Assembly (NCBI GenBank): GCA_039619475.1
Contig: CM077115.1
Location: 60,332,864 to 60,396,863, forward strand
Direction of reading: 5' to 3'
Length of the DNA: 64,000 bases
DNA from: Icerya purchasi
Taxonomy: Eukaryota; Arthropoda; Insecta; Hemiptera; Monophlebidae
Shown: positions 60,174-64,000 of the stretch, one piece after another
Layout: each line of letters opens with the position of its first letter
How positions within the stretch are numbered: the first letter of the stretch is position 1
Made by a program: the position numbers and the translations under genes
The notes under the pieces: model-generated
Databases searched by the model: none
Told to the model about the DNA's origin: nothing
What the model saw: the letters and a program-made list of their open reading frames with translations, nothing else

Positions 60174-60791
60174 CTAAAAATTAATTAGTTACCCAACTTG
60201 TTATATACATTGTAAAAAGACATCAACAATAAAAAAAAAAACAAAAACAAAAAGGTTGGAACGTATTTAATGCAGTCTATATTAAAGATTTTGCGAGGCG
60301 CATTTCCCTTATAGCAGAATCAGAAATTACTTTCATAGGGGGATTAAAAGAAAAATGAATAAATAAAGTGCATTTATACATTCTGTTTCAGTAAAATTAA
60401 TGAAAGTTACAAACACATTAACAAATATTTAAATTGAATATAAGTATTCTAGAAACCTTTTACAGAAGGTTTCCGCCTTCAACGAGAAAAAGATAAATTT
60501 AATAAAAATAAAACTAAAGAAGTATTAGTATAAAGCTGAATGCAAAATATGTGATAATGATACCTACATTTTTTAAACTGACTTGAAAATAAAAATGTAG
60601 TACTATAAATATGAAAATATTATTGATAGATGACTAGTAGAAATGAATTGTAAAAATTGAAGGAAATCATTAATAAAATAATGAAAACATTGAATAAAAA
60701 AGTAAATCTGAAAATCATGTGCTTTTAGAACTCGACAACTATCACTATAACAATGTTAAAAATTATCCCTTAAATTTTTAGAAGGTAATGC
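60174..60791. other. non-coding, likely convertase 2 intron
   Basis: No upstream convertase exon found on the minus strand. A-rich tract 60229-60251. Confidence 0.45.
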
Positions 60792-62092
60792 ACGGTGTGT
60801 CGGAAAAGTTCCCGAACTTTTGAAATGAATGAAGTACAATTTTGGATGTGAAGTAATTTATTCGAATTAATTTTCAACATAGTCACCTTCCCGAAGTATA
60901 GACGTATTTGTTGAGGGCTTCTACAGCGATTCGAAGCTTCTCTGGTACTCCTCTGAAGCAATGGCTTTAAAGCGCTCGGTGCAAGAAGTTTCAATGGCGG
61001 CTACGTCGTCGAAAACTTTCAGGTGCATTTTAAACTTCAGGAACAGGAAAAATTCGGCAGGTGCCAAATCAGGCGAATAGGGGGCGTGATTGATCCGTGG
61101 AATTTAATTTTTAGCGAAATAACGCTTGACAATGTTCGCCGAATGCGCGGGCGCACTGTCATCCAACAGACTCCACGATCCGGGCTCCTTGTACTCGAGC
61201 CGTACACGCTGAATCCGAAGCTTAAGACTTCTTAAGATCTCGACGTAGTAGGTAGCGTTCACTGTTTGATTTACAGGCAGGTATTCGTGATAAATTAACC
61301 CTTTTGCATTAAAATATGCTACGAGCATGGATTTCACCTTGGATTTTTGTTGACGCGCTTTCTGAGATTTCGAAACGATTGGACTAAGCCATGCGGATGA
61401 CTGACGTTTTGTTAAAGGGTCGTATTGGAAGTACCAATTTTCATCTCCAGTAACACTTGAAGTTAGGAAGTTCGGATCCGCATCGCAAGTCTCGATAAAA
61501 TCTTGACAACAACCGACGCGATGATGCTTCTGTTCTCGTGTGAGGAAGTGCGAAACAAATCGAGAACTCACCTTTCTACGGTGTATTTTTCTTTCAAAAT
61601 CGATTCTACACTATTCTTACTCATATTCAGTTAACATTCGGAGAGACATGTGACGATCTTCCATCAGTAGGGCGCGCACTCGAGTCTCGTTTTCAACGGT
61701 AACGGCTATCGACGGCCGGCCTGTTCTGTCAACGTCTTCTAACGACTGCTCACCGTTCTTAAACCGCTTATACTATGTGTAAACAGTCGTACGTGATACT
61801 ATACTCTCACTGAAACCATCGTCGATCAATTTTCACATTTCCAAAAACGTTTTTTTAGGTCTAACCGCGGAACGAATTTCGCACTTTTCGTCCATTTTCA
61901 GATTTGCACCTGCGACCCAAACACACCTTTATTAAAATACGTCTAACTTGCAAAGCAATCAACGGAAACTGCTGAAATTTTGTACACACACTATAGAATC
62001 ATGTAGCAATACAGTACGAGTTTTGTTTAATAGATCGCGCCACTTCTATGCGTGCTAGAAAAGAAGTTCGGGAACTTTTCCGACACACCCTA
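60792..62092 (-). mobile_element. second mariner transposon
   Basis: About 1.3 kb with inverted ends GGTGTGTCGGAAAAGTTCCC (60794 and the complement ending at 62089). Unrelated in TIR sequence to the first mariner. The transposase is on the minus strand. It sits upstream of the gene 2 serine exon. Confidence 0.9.
60960..61895 (-). pseudogene. mariner transposase, broken
   Basis: ATG at 61895 (MDEKCEIRSAVRPKKTFLEM), then SRTTVYT, GEQSLEDVDRTGRPS linker, ADPNFLTSSVTGDENWYF (first Asp), LLDDSAPAHSANIVKRYFAK (second Asp), an in-frame TAA at 61104-61106, then YSPDLAPAEFFLFLKFKMHL. The third catalytic position, 34 residues after the second Asp, is Glu instead of the Asp usual for mariner. Further stops occur near 61800 and 61600. 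Confidence 0.85.
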
Positions 62093-63334
62093 TATATTAT
62101 AGCTTTAATCTATTAATAGGTCTCAAATCTTTTTCAAACACTAATGCTTCATCCTCTGTTTAAAAATCAGTAGTTTTCCGCTATATAACTTTTTATCTTA
62201 CGCCAGGAGGAAGTCAATAAAATAAAAAATTCCCAGTTTGCCAGAATACTACGAATCACAGCGTTCTCAGTGTTTTCCCTTTGGAAACTCGCACATTTGA
62301 ATATAGGTTTTTCCTTTTTAAAATTGAATAAACATTCTTCGGCTAACATTATTCAGAGCAACACACTTCTCAACCATGCAACATCCAAAGTTCACACTGA
62401 TACTACACCCATTAACATGTCCAATCAGCGCCGGTCAATACTACAGATACACAAGCCCCTGTAGGGAAAATGGCTTTCAATTTGCCATTTTCTAGAAGAT
62501 GGAATTACGTTTCTAACCTATCAGTGTCAAAACTTATGCCGCGCTATTTTTCCTCATCTAGGGTTATCTGCAATCAGCAAGCACCAACCAGGGCCGCCTA
62601 TTTTCTCTATTGCTACGCCCCTTCTGCATTATAGTGTATTCTGAACTGCGATTTTCTACATCTCGAAACAGCAATGTTTTATATGAAACATAATAAAAAG
62701 TATTTAAATAAAATAATAAATAAAAAATTAATATTAGTAAATATAATAAAATCTATAAAAATTATAGAGCGCATTCCATAGCCTTAAGGCTAAGCACTGA
62801 GCAATAAAGGCAATAGAATGTTATACCAAAAACTCTGCAACCATTTTATTTATTTGTAACGCTATATGTGTAAATATTTTTTTTTTTGCGTATGCATAGT
62901 ATAAAAAGACGTGTGGAGGGGAATTACCCCGTAGAATAGTTACATTCTGGAACGTAGTCGTCACGAAATAAAATCAAGAACACCAGCTACTGCTGCTCTA
63001 GGCAATGCTTTATTATAACCGAATCTACAACTTGCGAGGTCTAGTAGCGTGTCACATTCAGGCCCAGATTAAGTGTATGAAAGACCTGGGGCTACGGAAA
63101 TATTAGGGACCCTTTTCAGAAGTGACAAAATGATCAGTTTTATAGAATAACTAAATTTTCTTTAATTTAATTTAATTATATTATTTTGAATTCACGAATT
63201 TCCATATAATTATTAATGTAAACAAAACTAAACATCATATAGACAATGGGTAGAATTTTCAATGCCAAAAAAAAATATATATATATATATATTGAAGCGT
63301 GATACTCTATAATTAATGCGTTTTACTTCGTGTC
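62093..63334. other. intergenic or intronic, no gene seen
   Basis: AT-rich. CAGGGCCGCC near 62589 and CAGGCCCAGATTAAG near 63059 look like hAT-type termini but no partners were matched. Short frames at 62167-62464 lack motifs. A TA run lies at 63278-63292. Confidence 0.4.
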
Positions 63335-64000
63335 CAGGGATGCCACCGCGGATTTAGTCCGCGGAATTAATATATTGTATTTTTATTTATAATTATTATG
63401 GTTATTATTGTTTTTATTATTATTGTTATTATTATTTTTATTTATTTTACGATTATTGTTATTATTAGATAAGCCAAGGAAATGGATTAAGATTTAAAGT
63501 CTGCATTATAAATTTACCTACAACGATTTTACTTGGACGGTCGACCGCTGAAAACACAAGTTAATTAACATAATACAAATATAACACGGCGACGATTACT
63601 AAATATAAATAAATTTGGTACGTATCGCTGTTGTCGGCCAGTTGGTGCGGTATCCTAAATGGCGGTAGTCCGTTGGTCCTTTGAATCGGTAGATCTGTGG
63701 TGAGAAATTTGGTCCGCGGTATTTTTAAGATAATTTAAAAAATCACGATCGGTACATTTCTCGAATAATATTTGATCGTAATTAAGATCTTGCACGATGT
63801 CGATCAGCAAAAGTATAGTCCGTGGCCAACCTGAATTACTTTTTCTCTTTTTTGACTGCTCCGATGACCAAGACCGAAAACTGTTCCGTACTGATTTCGA
63901 CCGCGACAAAAATCAAACCGACTCCAACCGTTTTAGCCGGTTTCGCTAGGCCTGGACTCCGGCTCATTCCAGCCGTTATTTTTCGTCACCTTGTTTTACA
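63335..64000. mobile_element. repeat related to the insert in LINE copy B, cut by window end
   Basis: Starts CAGGGATGCCA followed by a perfect hairpin (CCGCGGA/TCCGCGG) and, 200 bp on, GGACGGTCGACCGCTGAAAA and TACGTATCGCTGTTGT, all paralleled in the insert at 39323-39580. A minus-strand frame (63655-63909) is Ser/Arg-rich and probably not coding. Right end not in view. Confidence 0.5.

Overview
The window reads as AT-rich nuclear DNA of an arthropod, most likely an insect. Hymenoptera is only a guess from the kinds of transposons present. The evidence is split genes with GT-AG introns, two mariner transposons, many I-clade and R1/jockey-like LINE copies with RNase H domains, tRNA-derived SINEs and a PIF/Harbinger MITE. 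There is no operon structure, no CRISPR array, no rRNA and no functional tRNA that I can support.

The host genes are two proprotein convertase (kexin/furin-like, subtilase S8B plus P domain) genes facing each other. Gene 1 is on the plus strand, with eight exons at 7317-7482, 8649-8824, 10350-10562, 13976-14076, 18912-19130, 23677-23852, 23966-24099 and 32915-33049. All join in phase without a stop and carry the catalytic His, oxyanion Asn and catalytic Ser. The signal peptide, prodomain and catalytic Asp exons are not visible and must lie left of the window or be lost. Gene 2 is on the minus strand, with exons at 60073-60173 (catalytic Ser), 59211-59429, 55529-55689 and 53716-53849 (P domain), and perhaps 53033-53224 (a membrane-spanning tail). 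Three of its exons have exactly the lengths of their gene 1 partners (101, 219 and 134 nt), with the same phases, so the two are paralogues in a convergent arrangement.

Layout: 1-2195, decayed LINE end and AT-rich DNA; 2206-7077, full-length I-like LINE copy A with a 10-bp target duplication; 7317-33049, gene 1, whose introns hold LINE fragments (9000-10160, 10841-10890, 15721-18359, 19929-21240), a SINE (22201-22595), and a mariner (24150-27517) that carries a nested 2,034-bp element with about 495-bp terminal inverted repeats and a 6-bp target duplication; 33600-38309, two different decayed I-like LINEs on the minus strand; 38310-44400, LINE copy B, sister of copy A; 46615-49384, LINE copy F, the best preserved; 49520-51045, a minus-strand LINE; 51955-52220, second SINE copy; 53033-60173, gene 2, with an RT fragment, a Harbinger MITE and a minisatellite in its introns; 60792-62092, second mariner; 63335-64000, a repeat related to the one that interrupts copy B.

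The most interesting items are the convergent convertase pair with altered substrate-pocket residues, the long-TIR element that has Polinton/Maverick-type termini but is only 2 kb, a 33-34-nt hairpin kept at the 3' end of five otherwise divergent LINE copies, tandem 5' UTR monomers in copies A and B together with shared disabling mutations, and a SINE family with a conserved core. Exon joins, hairpins, TSDs and TIRs were read directly. Family names come from motif recognition by eye, and no database search was possible.
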